A DNA stretch of 64,000 bases from Williamsia sp. CHRR-6 (GTDB lineage Bacteria > Actinomycetota > Actinomycetes > Mycobacteriales > Mycobacteriaceae). Numbering within the stretch: position 1 is the stretch's first letter; every line of letters begins with the position of its first letter. Below the pieces are notes generated by a model that worked only from the letters and a program-made list of their open reading frames with translations, made no database searches and was not told the origin of the DNA. This document shows positions 55,357-63,553 of the stretch, one piece after another. Position numbers and translations under genes: made by a program. Location: assembly GCF_018474015.1 (NCBI RefSeq), contig NZ_JAHCSG010000005.1:62001-126000 (forward strand), in the 5' to 3' direction.

Positions 55357-55806
55357 TCAGGCTTCGTCGAGGGTCAACGAGATCGAGTTGATGCAGTACC
55401 GCAGGTCGGTCGGGGTGTCGTAGCCTTCGCCCTCGAACACATGCCCGAGGTGACTGCCGCAGGCCGCGCACAGCACCTCGACTCGACGCATCCCCATCGA
55501 ACGGTCCTCGCGTTCGATGATGCGTTCTGCAGCAAGGGGACTGAAGAACGACGGCCACCCGCAGTGCGATTCGAACTTCTGCTCGCTGCGGAACAGTTCG
55601 GCGTCACACGCACGGCACCGGTAGACGCCGACGGTGGTGGTGTCGGTGTACTCGCCGACGAACGGAGCCTCGGTACCCGCCTCCCGTAGCACGCGGTACT
55701 CCTCGGGCGTCAGCTTCTCGCGCCACTGCTCGTCGGTCAGCTCCACCGGGGTGGGCGCGGCGGAGTCGGTGGGCGCGGCGCCGGATGTGTTCGGTTCTGC
55801 GGTCAT
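55357..55806 (-). CDS. msrB: Peptide-methionine (R)-S-oxide reductase
   Basis: Repairs oxidised methionine in proteins. The 149-residue protein has zinc ligands Cys64, Cys67, Cys113, Cys116, the conserved HCGWPSFF, GHVF and catalytic Cys138 in RYCINS. ATG 55806 overlaps the aftC stop by 4 nt, so msrB is coupled to aftC. The first 20 residues are Ala/Pro/Thr rich. Confidence 0.95.
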   Translation of the reverse strand: MTAEPNTSGAAPTDSAAPTPVELTDEQWREKLTPEEYRVLREAGTEAPFVGEYTDTTTVGVYRCRACDAELFRSEQKFESHCGWPSFFSPLAAERIIEREDRSMGMRRVEVLCAACGSHLGHVFEGEGYDTPTDLRYCINSISLTLDEA

Positions 55807-56996
55807 ACCGCCACGGTAGCGCGATCTCGCCGAAGGTCGAGGTAGCGGAACAGCAGCGTGCAGAACACGGCGACCATCAGCAGCGACCAACCCCAGGTGA
55901 CCTTGTTGTACTCCAGGGCTCGTCCGAACGCCTGCCATCGCGTCGACAGATACGAGTCGAACGCCATACATCCGTACACGCCCAGCCACGCCGGCCATGA
56001 CCGCATCACCGATCCGGGGCGCACCACCGTCATCAGCAGCGGGAACAGCAGCATCGAGTAGTAGCCCTGGCCCAGCGAGAGGACCAGAAACGACGTCGTG
56101 AGCAGCACACCTGATGAGGTCGCCATCCACAGCAGCTCGTCGGACTGGCGGTAGTAGCGGTAGAGGAACCACAGCGAGAACGCCGCCATCAGCACGAAGG
56201 CGATGCGCAGCAGATACAGCAGCCAGGGCTGGACCCCGAAGTAGGCGCCGTTGCCCGCGATCGAGCTGTTGTAGTAATCGCGTGCCTCACTCAGATACGG
56301 CACTGTGCGGGTGAAGAACGAGCGCGGGTCAGCTGACAGCGGCCAGGCCAGGGCCGTCAACAGCAGTGGTATCCCGACTGCGGTGACGAACACCTTCCAC
56401 TGACGACTCAGCAGCGGTAACAACAGCAACACACCCAACACGGGTTTGACCGCCAGCGTCAGGCCCAGCGGCACCCCCGCCCACAGGTCCTTGCGCGCCA
56501 AGGCGAGCGTCATGAAGAGCAATTCGCCCAGCAGCACGAACGAGTTGAAGTTCGTGAAGATCAGGGTGTGCGCGACGGTCTCGGTGATGAAGAACCCGCC
56601 GAGCACCGCCGGGAACGCGACCGAGTGAACGCCGTAGCCGAAGAGGCGGACCAGCAGGTACGCGCACGCCACCAACGCGAGCACCGACACCGCGATGAAC
56701 ACCCACCGAGCGCGTTCAGGGTCGATGTAGGCGATCGGTGCCATCAGCAGGGTGCCCGAGGGCGGGTACAGGTAGTGGGGGTCGACGGTGTCGTAGTTCT
56801 CGGTGTAGACCGCGCGGCCGTTGAGGAACGCCAAAGCTGCCTGATAGACCGGGGTGAAGTCGTCGGTGCGGTCGCCGTTCACACCGAGAATGACCGAGCG
56901 GTGGAAGATCAACATCAGGCTGATCGGCCACAGTGCCATGGATGCCACCCGAGAGGTGTCCATGGTCGGGAACAGGCGTTTGTCGGCAACCGGCAC
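55803..56996 (-). CDS. aftC: Alpha-(1->3)-arabinofuranosyltransferase AftC
   Basis: Polytopic GT87 glycosyltransferase of 397 residues that introduces alpha-1,3 branches in arabinogalactan and lipoarabinomannan using decaprenylphosphoryl-arabinose. About 10 hydrophobic helices; a loop with DDFTPVYQAALAFLNGRAVYTENYD after the first helix carries the expected catalytic Asp. Synteny with Rv2673. It overlaps msrB by 4 nt. Confidence 0.9.
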   Translation of the reverse strand: MPVADKRLFPTMDTSRVASMALWPISLMLIFHRSVILGVNGDRTDDFTPVYQAALAFLNGRAVYTENYDTVDPHYLYPPSGTLLMAPIAYIDPERARWVFIAVSVLALVACAYLLVRLFGYGVHSVAFPAVLGGFFITETVAHTLIFTNFNSFVLLGELLFMTLALARKDLWAGVPLGLTLAVKPVLGVLLLLPLLSRQWKVFVTAVGIPLLLTALAWPLSADPRSFFTRTVPYLSEARDYYNSSIAGNGAYFGVQPWLLYLLRIAFVLMAAFSLWFLYRYYRQSDELLWMATSSGVLLTTSFLVLSLGQGYYSMLLFPLLMTVVRPGSVMRSWPAWLGVYGCMAFDSYLSTRWQAFGRALEYNKVTWGWSLLMVAVFCTLLFRYLDLRRDRATVAV

Positions 56997-57101
56997 CCGC
57001 GAACCGTACTACGGGCGCACCCCGATCAGCGTCGAGGCACCCCGAAACCGACATCGACGCACAAGTGGAGGCCGGCCCGTGCACGACGCCTTGCGGGCGG
57101 C

Positions 57102-58673
57102 TCAGCTCGGGCAGGCGCCGGAATCGGGCACGGTGGCGCCGGTGAGGTATCGCTCGACGATGCCACCCACACATTCCGAGTGCGCAACGGTGGAGAAGCC
57201 GGGTCCGTCGTAGGAGACGGTGGCCGAGGTGGCCCGCACCGCGGCCAGCAGTGGGGTCAGGGCTCCTGATCCGCTGCCGCCGACCACGGTGTCGTAGGCG
57301 TTGGTGACGATCAGGACCGGGACGTCGAACCCGGCCGGCCGCGGCATCGCCGGGCCCGCGGCCCACCCGGTGCACCGGGCCAACGACAGTGCCTGGGTCA
57401 CCCCGGTCACCGGATACTGCGAGCGCCAGGATGCGACGAGCCCGCTGATCTCGTTCTGTCCGACCGGTTGTGCGATGTCGTTGCAGCGTGACACCAACTG
57501 TCCGTCGGCATCGCGCAGCTCGCGGGCTCGGGTGGCCGTGGCGCGGAGGGCGGCGGTGTCGCCCGCGATGGCCGCCGACAACTGATCGGCCAGCCCGCGC
57601 ACGGTGGCCGCGCGCTCGCCGGTGGAGACGGCCAGTGCGGTGGCCATGACGCGCACCACGTCGGTGTCGGACAATCCCGGCAGGCCACCGCTGGCGGCGC
57701 GGCCGATGAGACCGATCACCGCTGCGGTCGGGTCGGGACCCAGGGAACAGTTGACCGCCCGACAATCTGTGGCGAATCGCGCGAACGCGGTGTCGAGGCC
57801 TGAGGTGATCTGCTGGGCCCGCGTCCGAGCGGAGACGAGATAGGGCGCGGGGGTGTCGAGCACGATGCGGGCCAGCCGATTTCGATATAGCCCGGCGTAC
57901 GCCAGGGCCACGTCGGTACCCGATCCCACGCCCAGCACCGCGATGCGCGAGACCTTCCACTGCACCCGTAGGCGCTCGAGGTCGGCGGCGGCGTTGGCGG
58001 CGGTGTAGTCGAGCTGATGGGGAGTGAGGGTGTCGGTGCACCCGTCGGCTGCTTCGGCTGCGGTCCGTTGGATCAGTTGTTGGCGGGTGCCGGGGTCGGC
58101 CGCCGCACCGGTCCCGGCTCCGTTGGTCGCCACCACGGCGCGCTCGGACGCGGTCAGGCAGTCGATGGCGCTGCTGGCGCCGATGCCGCGCCGGTCCACC
58201 GCGACAAACGGGTGATCGGCAAGGATCTGGCGGGCGGGACCGATGGCTGTCATCAGTGCGGGAATCGCCGAGGGGAGGTCGGAGCCCGCGGTCACCACCA
58301 CCGGAGATGCCGCGGCAGGCGTGCTCGACAGACGTACCCGCACTGCGGCGATGGTGATCCCGTCACCACCGCTGGTCCCGGGCGCAACCGAGCTGCGGAA
58401 GGTGGCGCAGTCGACGACGACATCTGCGGCCGGCGCCGGCAACCCGTAGGCCGCAGCGCTCTGCGAGGCGTCACACCGCCCCCAGTCCAGATCGCTTGTC
58501 GGCGCTGTGAACTCCGGTGGCGGCGGCGGCGTGCGGCTCGACGGCCCTGCTCCGCCGCCCCCGCCCCCGTCGAGGACCAACGACGGGCCGGTGTCAGGTC
58601 CGACGGCACACCCGGCGGTGATGAGCAGCAGTCCGGCTGCGCACGCGGCGGTGAGCAGACGGTTGCGGGGCAT
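57102..58673 (-). CDS. Secreted lipoprotein peptidase, alpha/beta-hydrolase with TAP-like C-terminus (Rv2672-like)
   Basis: Exported lipoprotein of 523 residues: signal peptide with lipobox LLLITAGC, a Gly/Pro linker, then an alpha/beta hydrolase of the proline-iminopeptidase/TAP type with GVGSGTD as nucleophile elbow, an Asp in NAYDTVV and a His in VAHSEC. Eight or more cysteines probably pair outside the cell. Ortholog Rv2672 is a secreted protease-like protein. ATG 58673 selected because it gives an intact signal peptide. Runs in the same direction as aftC and the ribD-like gene. Confidence 0.85.
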   Translation of the reverse strand: MPRNRLLTAACAAGLLLITAGCAVGPDTGPSLVLDGGGGGGAGPSSRTPPPPPEFTAPTSDLDWGRCDASQSAAAYGLPAPAADVVVDCATFRSSVAPGTSGGDGITIAAVRVRLSSTPAAASPVVVTAGSDLPSAIPALMTAIGPARQILADHPFVAVDRRGIGASSAIDCLTASERAVVATNGAGTGAAADPGTRQQLIQRTAAEAADGCTDTLTPHQLDYTAANAAADLERLRVQWKVSRIAVLGVGSGTDVALAYAGLYRNRLARIVLDTPAPYLVSARTRAQQITSGLDTAFARFATDCRAVNCSLGPDPTAAVIGLIGRAASGGLPGLSDTDVVRVMATALAVSTGERAATVRGLADQLSAAIAGDTAALRATATRARELRDADGQLVSRCNDIAQPVGQNEISGLVASWRSQYPVTGVTQALSLARCTGWAAGPAMPRPAGFDVPVLIVTNAYDTVVGGSGSGALTPLLAAVRATSATVSYDGPGFSTVAHSECVGGIVERYLTGATVPDSGACPS

Positions 58674-58683
58674 AGGTGTGAGC

Positions 58684-59400
58684 CTAATCGTTGTCACGAA
58701 CCCACCGGGTGAACAGGAATCCGTCGTCATCGGCCAGCACGTGCGCGCGGGTCATCCGGTGCGGCTGCGCCTGCGGGCCGCCCACGATGCGGCCACCGTC
58801 GCCGCCGACGACGAGGGGACTGATGGTGGTGCACACCTCGTCGATCAACCCGGACGCAGCCATCGCCCCCAGCAGGCTGGGTCCGCCTTCACACAGGATG
58901 CGTCGGCGCCCATGCTCGGCGAGGTGAGCTGTCGCCAGGTTCAGGTCCACCTCGCCGTCGCCGCAGTCGACGAGGGTGGCCCCGGCATCGGTCAGGGCCT
59001 GCCGCCGAGCCGGCGGGGCCGCAGCGCAGGTGAGGATGACGGTGGCGGCCGATCCCACGGCTCGCTGAGTGGGTTGCAAGTTCAACCCGGCCGAGACGAT
59101 CGCAAGCGTGGGTGCGCCCGCGTCGGCGTCGGCAGGTTCGATGGGCCGGTAGTCCTCGGCGGTCACGGTGCCCGATCCCACCAGCACAACGTCGGCGAGG
59201 GCGCGTAGCTGGGAGAAGACGGCCAGGTCGCCGGGCCCGCCCAGGCCGCCGGACACGCCGTCGACGGCAGCGGCGCCGTCGATGGAGCTGATCATGTTGG
59301 CGCGCACCCACCATCGGTTGCCGACGTCGGGATAGGCGTAGAGCGATGCCAGGCCTGCGTCGTCGATTGTGAGCTGGGTCGCTTTCTGGAGGAGGTGCAC
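58684..59400 (-). CDS. Pyrimidine/dihydrofolate-type reductase, RibD C-terminal domain
   Basis: NADPH-dependent reductase-like protein of 238 residues covering only the RibD reductase domain (Rv2671 relative): WVRANMISSIDGA, GSGTVTAEDYRP, ILCEGGPSLLGAM. The deaminase half is absent. Rv2671 is reported to have dihydrofolate-reductase activity and can confer antifolate resistance; whether the same holds here is inference. GTG start at 59400; divergent from zapE. Confidence 0.85.
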   Translation of the reverse strand: MHLLQKATQLTIDDAGLASLYAYPDVGNRWWVRANMISSIDGAAAVDGVSGGLGGPGDLAVFSQLRALADVVLVGSGTVTAEDYRPIEPADADAGAPTLAIVSAGLNLQPTQRAVGSAATVILTCAAAPPARRQALTDAGATLVDCGDGEVDLNLATAHLAEHGRRRILCEGGPSLLGAMAASGLIDEVCTTISPLVVGGDGGRIVGGPQAQPHRMTRAHVLADDDGFLFTRWVRDND

Positions 59401-59422
59401 AAGCTCGTTTCTACGGCGTCGC

Positions 59423-59428
59423 TAGTGT
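59423..59428 (+). promoter_or_regulatory. -10 element for a leaderless zapE transcript
   Basis: TAGTGT ends 6 nt before the zapE ATG. No ribosome-binding site is visible. Confidence 0.45.
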
Positions 59429-59434
59429 CGGCGC

Positions 59435-60451
59435 ATGACCGCACGTCTGAGCGACCGAACTCCGCAGGTTCCGCCGGAGGAATTGGTGGGCCAGATGGTG
59501 CCGCCGTCGATGTTCGACGATGTGAGTTTCGACAGCTACATCCCCGATCCGGCGGAGCCGTCGCAGGCGGCGGCAGTCGCGGCGTGTCGACAGTTCGTCG
59601 ACAAGGCGCGCAACTCACGGGGCAAGAAGAAGTTGTTCGGACGCAGGACACCCGCCCACGGGCTGGGGCTGTATCTCGACGGCGGGTTCGGTGTGGGCAA
59701 GACCCACCTGCTGGCCTCGGTGTATCACGAGATGAACGAACCCAAGGCATTTGCCACCTTCGTCGAGGTGACCCATGTGGTCGGTGCGCTGGGCTTCATC
59801 GCTGCTGTCGAGCGGCTTTCCGACCACAGCGTGCTGTGCATCGACGAGTTCGAACTCGACGACCCCGGTGACACCATGCTGGTGTCGCGGCTACTCACCG
59901 AGCTCACCGCGGCCGGGGTCAACATCGTGGCCACCTCCAACACGTTGCCCGGACAGTTGGGTGAAGGGCGTTTTGCCGCACAGGATTTCCTGCGGGAGAT
60001 CCGCAAGCTGGCCTCGGTGTTCGAGACCATCCGGGTGGACGGACCCGACTACCGGCACCGTGATCTGCCGCCTGCCCCCGAGCCGCACACCGACGCCGAA
60101 CTGGCGGAGCTGGCCGCGGCCACGCCCGGTGCCACATTGGACGAATTCGATTCCCTCTGTGCGCATCTGAGCACCCTGCATCCCTCCAAGTACAAGGCCT
60201 TGGTGGACGGGGTGTCGCTGGTGTGCATCTCGCAGTTGCATCCCGCACCCGATCAGACCGTCGCGCTGCGGATGGTGGTGCTGGCCGATCGGCTCTACGA
60301 CGCCGGTATCCCGGTGATGGTGTCGGGCAGCAAACTCGACGAGTTGTTCACCGAGGAGATGCTCGGCGGCGGCTACCGCAAGAAGTATCTGCGCGCGACC
60401 TCTCGGTTGCTCGCGCTCTCGCGGTTCGCCGAGTCGCACTCCGACCGATAG
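59435..60451 (+). CDS. zapE: AFG1-like ATPase ZapE
   Basis: P-loop ATPase of 338 residues associated with cell division in E. coli. Walker A GGFGVGKT at 83-90, Walker B CIDEFE (DEFE 137-140), and ATSNTLP as sensor. N-terminal PPSMFDDVSFDSYIPDP. Ortholog Rv2670. Leaderless start likely. Converges with the GNAT gene. Confidence 0.92.
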   Translation: MTARLSDRTPQVPPEELVGQMVPPSMFDDVSFDSYIPDPAEPSQAAAVAACRQFVDKARNSRGKKKLFGRRTPAHGLGLYLDGGFGVGKTHLLASVYHEMNEPKAFATFVEVTHVVGALGFIAAVERLSDHSVLCIDEFELDDPGDTMLVSRLLTELTAAGVNIVATSNTLPGQLGEGRFAAQDFLREIRKLASVFETIRVDGPDYRHRDLPPAPEPHTDAELAELAAATPGATLDEFDSLCAHLSTLHPSKYKALVDGVSLVCISQLHPAPDQTVALRMVVLADRLYDAGIPVMVSGSKLDELFTEEMLGGGYRKKYLRATSRLLALSRFAESHSDR

Positions 60452-60466
60452 TCGGCGAACGTCAGG

Positions 60467-61039
60467 TCAGGACAGTGGGCGGCTCATCACGTAGTCGCGC
60501 TGCTCGTCACCGTTGAGCCAGAACGACTTACGACCCACCACCGTGAACCCTGCCTTGCTGTAGAAGGGTTGGGCCCGGGTGTTGACGCTGCTCACGCCCA
60601 GCCACGCCACTGCACTGCCCCGGGCGCGCGCGGTGTCGAGTCCACGATCCATGAGTGCAGCTGCCACGCCGCCACCGTGCACATGTTCTGCGACATACAT
60701 TTTCGACACCTCCGACACCGGCCGGGCCGTGACGACCGCACACACCTCTGGATCGCTCGGCTCGGCGTGGATCATCAGCGCGTACCCCACCAGTTCGCCA
60801 CCCGCCCGGGCGGTGATGACGTCCTGGTCGGGTGCGCCCAGGAAGCTCTGAAACCGCTGCGCACTGAGGTGGGTGGCGATGTGGGCGTCGGTGTCAGCTT
60901 TGGTCGTCCCGGGTGGGCAGGCCAACGGGAAGGTGGCGGCCGCGATGATCGCGAGTTGATCTGCGATGGCTGGGTCGGATTCGATGGCGACCGTCACGTC
61001 GGAAAGCACGAGATCGATCTCAACACATCGAGCGCGCAC
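60467..61039 (-). CDS. GNAT-family N-acetyltransferase (Rv2669-like)
   Basis: Protein of 190 residues with a GNAT domain: ELVGYALMIHAE, VSKMYVAEHVHGGGVAAALMDRGL (acetyl-CoA binding, motif A with HGGGVA) and WLGVSSVNTRAQPFYSKAGFTVVG. Substrate unknown. Start at 61039; an internal GTG at 61006 is also possible. It lies between zapE and the COG0523 gene. Confidence 0.85.
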   Translation of the reverse strand: MRARCVEIDLVLSDVTVAIESDPAIADQLAIIAAATFPLACPPGTTKADTDAHIATHLSAQRFQSFLGAPDQDVITARAGGELVGYALMIHAEPSDPEVCAVVTARPVSEVSKMYVAEHVHGGGVAAALMDRGLDTARARGSAVAWLGVSSVNTRAQPFYSKAGFTVVGRKSFWLNGDEQRDYVMSRPLS

Positions 61040-61072
61040 CGATCATCAGTCGGTGGGTCGCAGGCCGGACCG

Positions 61073-62224
61073 TCAGTGGTCGTGCGGGGTGAACTCCCAC
61101 GGCGGCAACGGATCGTCGAATCGCCGCCAGTGCTGCTCGCCGAGGGACAGCTCGTCGTCGGTCAACAGCGCCGGGTCGAGGAGGGCTCGCACGCCGTCGT
61201 GATCGAGCTTCACGCCGATGAACACGATCTCCTGACCGGGCTGCTCGTCGGGGATGGAGGACCAGTAGGCGGCCGGTTCGATGACGAGGTTCGGTCCGGC
61301 TTGCGACCAGATGGCCACCGTCTCCGGTCGCGACGCCAACCAACAGAATCCCTTGCTGCGCAACACTCTTTTCAGTCCGGAGATGGCCTCGGCGAAGCGA
61401 GCGGGGTGGAACGGCCGGTCGGATCGGTAGACCATGGAGGAGATGCCGTACTCCTCGGTCTCGGGGGTGTGACCGCCGGCGAGCTCGGTGGCCCAGTCGG
61501 GGTGTGCGGCGGCCAGGTCCGGGTTGAACAACCCGGTGTCCAGGACGCGGTCGAGGGCCACGGTGCCCTTGCTGGTGCGGATGACCTCTGCGGTGGGGTT
61601 GAGGCGCCGGACCATGGCCTCCACGGCGCCGGCGACCTGCTCGCTGACCAGGTCGGTCTTGTTGACGATGATGAGGTCGGCGAACTCCACCTGGTCGACC
61701 AGTAGATCGGAGATGGTGCGGGCATCGCCGTCGGCGGCCTGCATGTCACGCTCGGCGAGGCTGTCGCCGGTGGTGATCTCGGCCAGGAAGGTCGACGCAT
61801 CGACCACGGTGACCATGGTGTCGAGTCGAGCGACGTCCCCGAGCCGGGTGCCGTTGTCGAACTCCCACTCGAACGTGGCGGCCACCGGCATCGGCTCGGA
61901 GATGCCGGTTGACTCGATGATCATCTGATCGAAACGGCCCTGTGCAGCAAGCGCTCCCACAGATTCGACGAGGTCTTCACGCAAGGTGCAGCAGATGCAC
62001 CCGTTGCTCAACTCGACCAGCTTCTCCTCGGTGCGATCGAGCGCGCTCTTGCCGCGCGGCCCGTCGATCAGTGAGGCGTCGATGTTGATCTCGCTCATGT
62101 CGTTGACGATCACCGCCACGCGGCGACCCTCACGGTTGGCCAACACGTGGTTGAGCAGCGTCGTCTTGCCGGCCCCGAGGAAGCCGGAGAGCACGGTCAC
62201 AGGAAGCAGGGGAGGAGCGGTCAT
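61073..62224 (-). CDS. COG0523/CobW-family GTPase metallochaperone
   Basis: G3E-family GTPase of 383 residues. Walker [10 protein letters not shown] (14-22), metal-binding CICC (76-79), Walker [13 protein letters not shown], and a C-terminal CobW_C domain. Members with a Zur operator serve zinc allocation under zinc limitation. A Zur-like palindrome covers the -10, and TATCAT on the minus strand lies 6 nt before the ATG at 62224, so the transcript is probably leaderless. The frame is open upstream to 62707, across three tRNA genes; that part is not coding. Confidence 0.92.
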   Translation of the reverse strand: MTAPPLLPVTVLSGFLGAGKTTLLNHVLANREGRRVAVIVNDMSEINIDASLIDGPRGKSALDRTEEKLVELSNGCICCTLREDLVESVGALAAQGRFDQMIIESTGISEPMPVAATFEWEFDNGTRLGDVARLDTMVTVVDASTFLAEITTGDSLAERDMQAADGDARTISDLLVDQVEFADLIIVNKTDLVSEQVAGAVEAMVRRLNPTAEVIRTSKGTVALDRVLDTGLFNPDLAAAHPDWATELAGGHTPETEEYGISSMVYRSDRPFHPARFAEAISGLKRVLRSKGFCWLASRPETVAIWSQAGPNLVIEPAAYWSSIPDEQPGQEIVFIGVKLDHDGVRALLDPALLTDDELSLGEQHWRRFDDPLPPWEFTPHDH

Positions 62225-62231
62225 CCCTAGA

Positions 62232-62246
62232 TGATAATCATTGTCA
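62232..62246. promoter_or_regulatory. Zur-like operator over the COG0523 promoter
   Basis: TGATAATCATTGTCA is a 7-1-7 palindrome with one mismatch, close to the actinobacterial Zur box form TGAAAATGATTTTCA/TGATAATCATTATCA. It lies directly on the predicted -10 (TATCAT, 62236-62231) of the COG0523 gene, so binding would block transcription. Confidence 0.7.
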
Positions 62247-62288
62247 ATAAGGTGGTGAGGTGGGGGTCCGCGGGAGACGCACCGTGCC

Positions 62289-62334
62289 CTCCAACCACAA
62301 AGGCCCCCTCGAGAGGGGGCCTGTCTGGTTGGAG
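62289..62334 (-). terminator. Terminator of the minus-strand tRNA cluster
   Basis: Two nested stems: outer CTCCAACCA/TGGTTGGAG (62289-62297, 62326-62334) and inner AGGCCCCCTC/GAGGGGGCCT (62301-62310, 62313-62322) with a 2-nt loop. On the minus strand the inner stem is followed by TTTG. It lies just after tRNA-Val and before the COG0523 promoter. Confidence 0.8.
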
Positions 62335-62343
62335 TGGAAATGG

Positions 62344-62415
62344 TGCGCGATACTGGGATTGAACCAGTGACCTCTTCCGTGTCAGGGAAGCGCTCTCCCG
62401 CTGAGCTAATCGCGC
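62344..62415 (-). tRNA. tRNA-Val (GAC)
   Basis: Full cloverleaf of 72 nt: acceptor GCGCGAT pairs with ATCGCGC, D-arm GCTC/GAGC, anticodon stem CTTCC/GGAAG with loop CTGACAC (anticodon GAC), T-arm ACTGG/CCAGT. CCA is encoded at 62343-62341. Last gene of a minus-strand tRNA group. Confidence 0.97.
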
Positions 62416-62460
62416 GGGATCGGTGCCGGTGCAGCGGCAGGCCACTGCGTCGGACCGTGG

Positions 62461-62531
62461 AGGCGGCGACGGGAATCGAACCCGTGTGCACGGCTTTGCA
62501 GGCCGTTGCCTCACCACTCGGCCACACCGCC
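62461..62531 (-). tRNA. tRNA-Cys (GCA)
   Basis: Cloverleaf of 71 nt: acceptor GGCGGTG pairs with CGCCGCC, anticodon stem ACGGC/GCCGT with loop CTGCAAA (anticodon GCA), T-arm ACGGG/CCCGT. CCA encoded at 62460-62458. Confidence 0.97.
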
Positions 62532-62552
62532 ACGGTGACAACTGTTCCGTCG

Positions 62553-62625
62553 AGCGGATGACGGGATTCGAACCCGCGACCCTCACCTTGGCAAGGTGAT
62601 GCGCTACCAACTGCGCTACATCCGC
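62553..62625 (-). tRNA. tRNA-Gly (GCC)
   Basis: Cloverleaf of 73 nt: acceptor GCGGATG pairs with CATCCGC, anticodon stem TCACC/GGTGA with loop TTGCCAA (anticodon GCC), T-arm GCGGG/CCCGT with one G-T pair. CCA is not encoded. First gene of the minus-strand group. Confidence 0.97.
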
Positions 62626-62664
62626 GTGCAGCGAGTGCCTTGTGGGCTCTCGGTGCGAAGCGCA

Positions 62665-62694
62665 ACACTATCCGAACCACTCGTACGTCAACAA
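62665..62694 (-). promoter_or_regulatory. Promoter of the Gly-Cys-Val tRNA cluster
   Basis: On the minus strand TAGTGT (62670-62665) forms the -10. The -35 is either TTGACG (62691-62686, spacer 15) or TTGTTG (62694-62689, spacer 18). The start would be near 62658, 33 nt before tRNA-Gly. Confidence 0.5.
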
Positions 62695-62790
62695 ATCCGC
62701 AGGTCACTCTCCGGACGCGAGAGCGGTTGGGGAGCCCGGTAGGTCGCGTGATAACGTTCTGCGGTCGTGAGGGCAGGCATTGCCCGACAC

Positions 62791-62862
62791 GGTCCCGTGG
62801 CTCAGTGGAAGAGCGTCCCGTTCACACCGGGAAGGTCGCTGGTTCGATCCCAGCCGGGACCA
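62791..62862 (+). tRNA. tRNA-Val (CAC)
   Basis: Cloverleaf of 72 nt on the opposite strand from the other three: acceptor GGTCCCG pairs with CGGGACC, anticodon stem TCCCG/CGGGA with loop TTCACAC (anticodon CAC), T-arm GCTGG/CCAGC. The 3' end continues ACC, so a complete CCA is not encoded. Confidence 0.97.
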
Positions 62863-62949
62863 CCTCTCGCTCCGCCCCAGGCGGTGTTCTCGGCGTCTCA
62901 CCCGCAAACTTCCTCCCGAAGTCGGTTCTGTAGCAGCGTGTTCTTTCCG

Positions 62950-62955
62950 TACTCT
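62950..62955 (+). promoter_or_regulatory. -10 element for a leaderless TIGR02611 transcript
   Basis: TACTCT ends 7 nt before the ATG at 62963, with no ribosome-binding site between. Confidence 0.45.
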
Positions 62956-62962
62956 CAAGCCC

Positions 62963-63430
62963 ATGACTGAGCAGACCGATGGCGTGAGCAGCCCCGCCAC
63001 GGCCGAGAAGCAGGCACGTCCGACCGGCATCCTGCCCGACAGCCTGCAGGCGCGACGAGACAAGATCGCCACCCGGCCCACTCTGGACCTCGCGTACCGC
63101 ATAGGCATCGGGGTGCTCGGCCTGGCCGTACTGATCCTGGGCATCGTGCTCATCCCGTACCCCGGACCGGGCTGGTTGGTGGTCTTCGCCGGGCTGGGCA
63201 TCCTGGCCACCGAGTTCGCCTGGGCGCATCGCACGCTGGTGTTCGCACGCGGCAAGTACGACCAGTGGTTGGAGTGGATGAAGCGCCAGCACTGGAGCGT
63301 TCAGGCCGCGTTCGGCATCGCCACCTTCGCCATCGTGCTGGCCACCCTCTGGCTGCTGGGCGCACTGCACCTCGTCGGTGGGTGGTTCGGCTACGACCCC
63401 TCCTGGCTCAAGAGCCCGATCTTCGGCTGA
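62963..63430 (+). CDS. TIGR02611 family membrane protein
   Basis: Membrane protein of 155 residues with the family hallmark PYPGPGWLVVFAGLGILATEF between two helices (about 48-90), and a third helix (about 113-138). Function unknown; conserved beside thrS in actinobacteria. ATG 62963 is selected; the open frame upstream crosses tRNA-Val and is not coding. thrS starts 123 nt downstream. Confidence 0.88.
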   Translation: MTEQTDGVSSPATAEKQARPTGILPDSLQARRDKIATRPTLDLAYRIGIGVLGLAVLILGIVLIPYPGPGWLVVFAGLGILATEFAWAHRTLVFARGKYDQWLEWMKRQHWSVQAAFGIATFAIVLATLWLLGALHLVGGWFGYDPSWLKSPIFG

Positions 63431-63553
63431 GTTCGGGGTTCATCGCGCGGCGCATCTGCGCCGGGTGGACGGGAAATGCGCCAGCCCGGTGTCGATAGCA
63501 TGGGCGCCACCGCAGTGTTGGCTGCGTCAACGAATGATCCGAGGAGCCCCGCC

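Noticed and set aside
62225-62707. N-terminal extension of the COG0523 GTPase
   Set aside because: The open frame runs antisense through no gene but directly through three tRNA genes on the same strand, so it cannot be coding.
63431-63553. T-box riboswitch before thrS
   Set aside because: The gap is only 123 nt and shows neither a T-box sequence nor the needed stem series; an ordinary GAGGAG site precedes the GTG.
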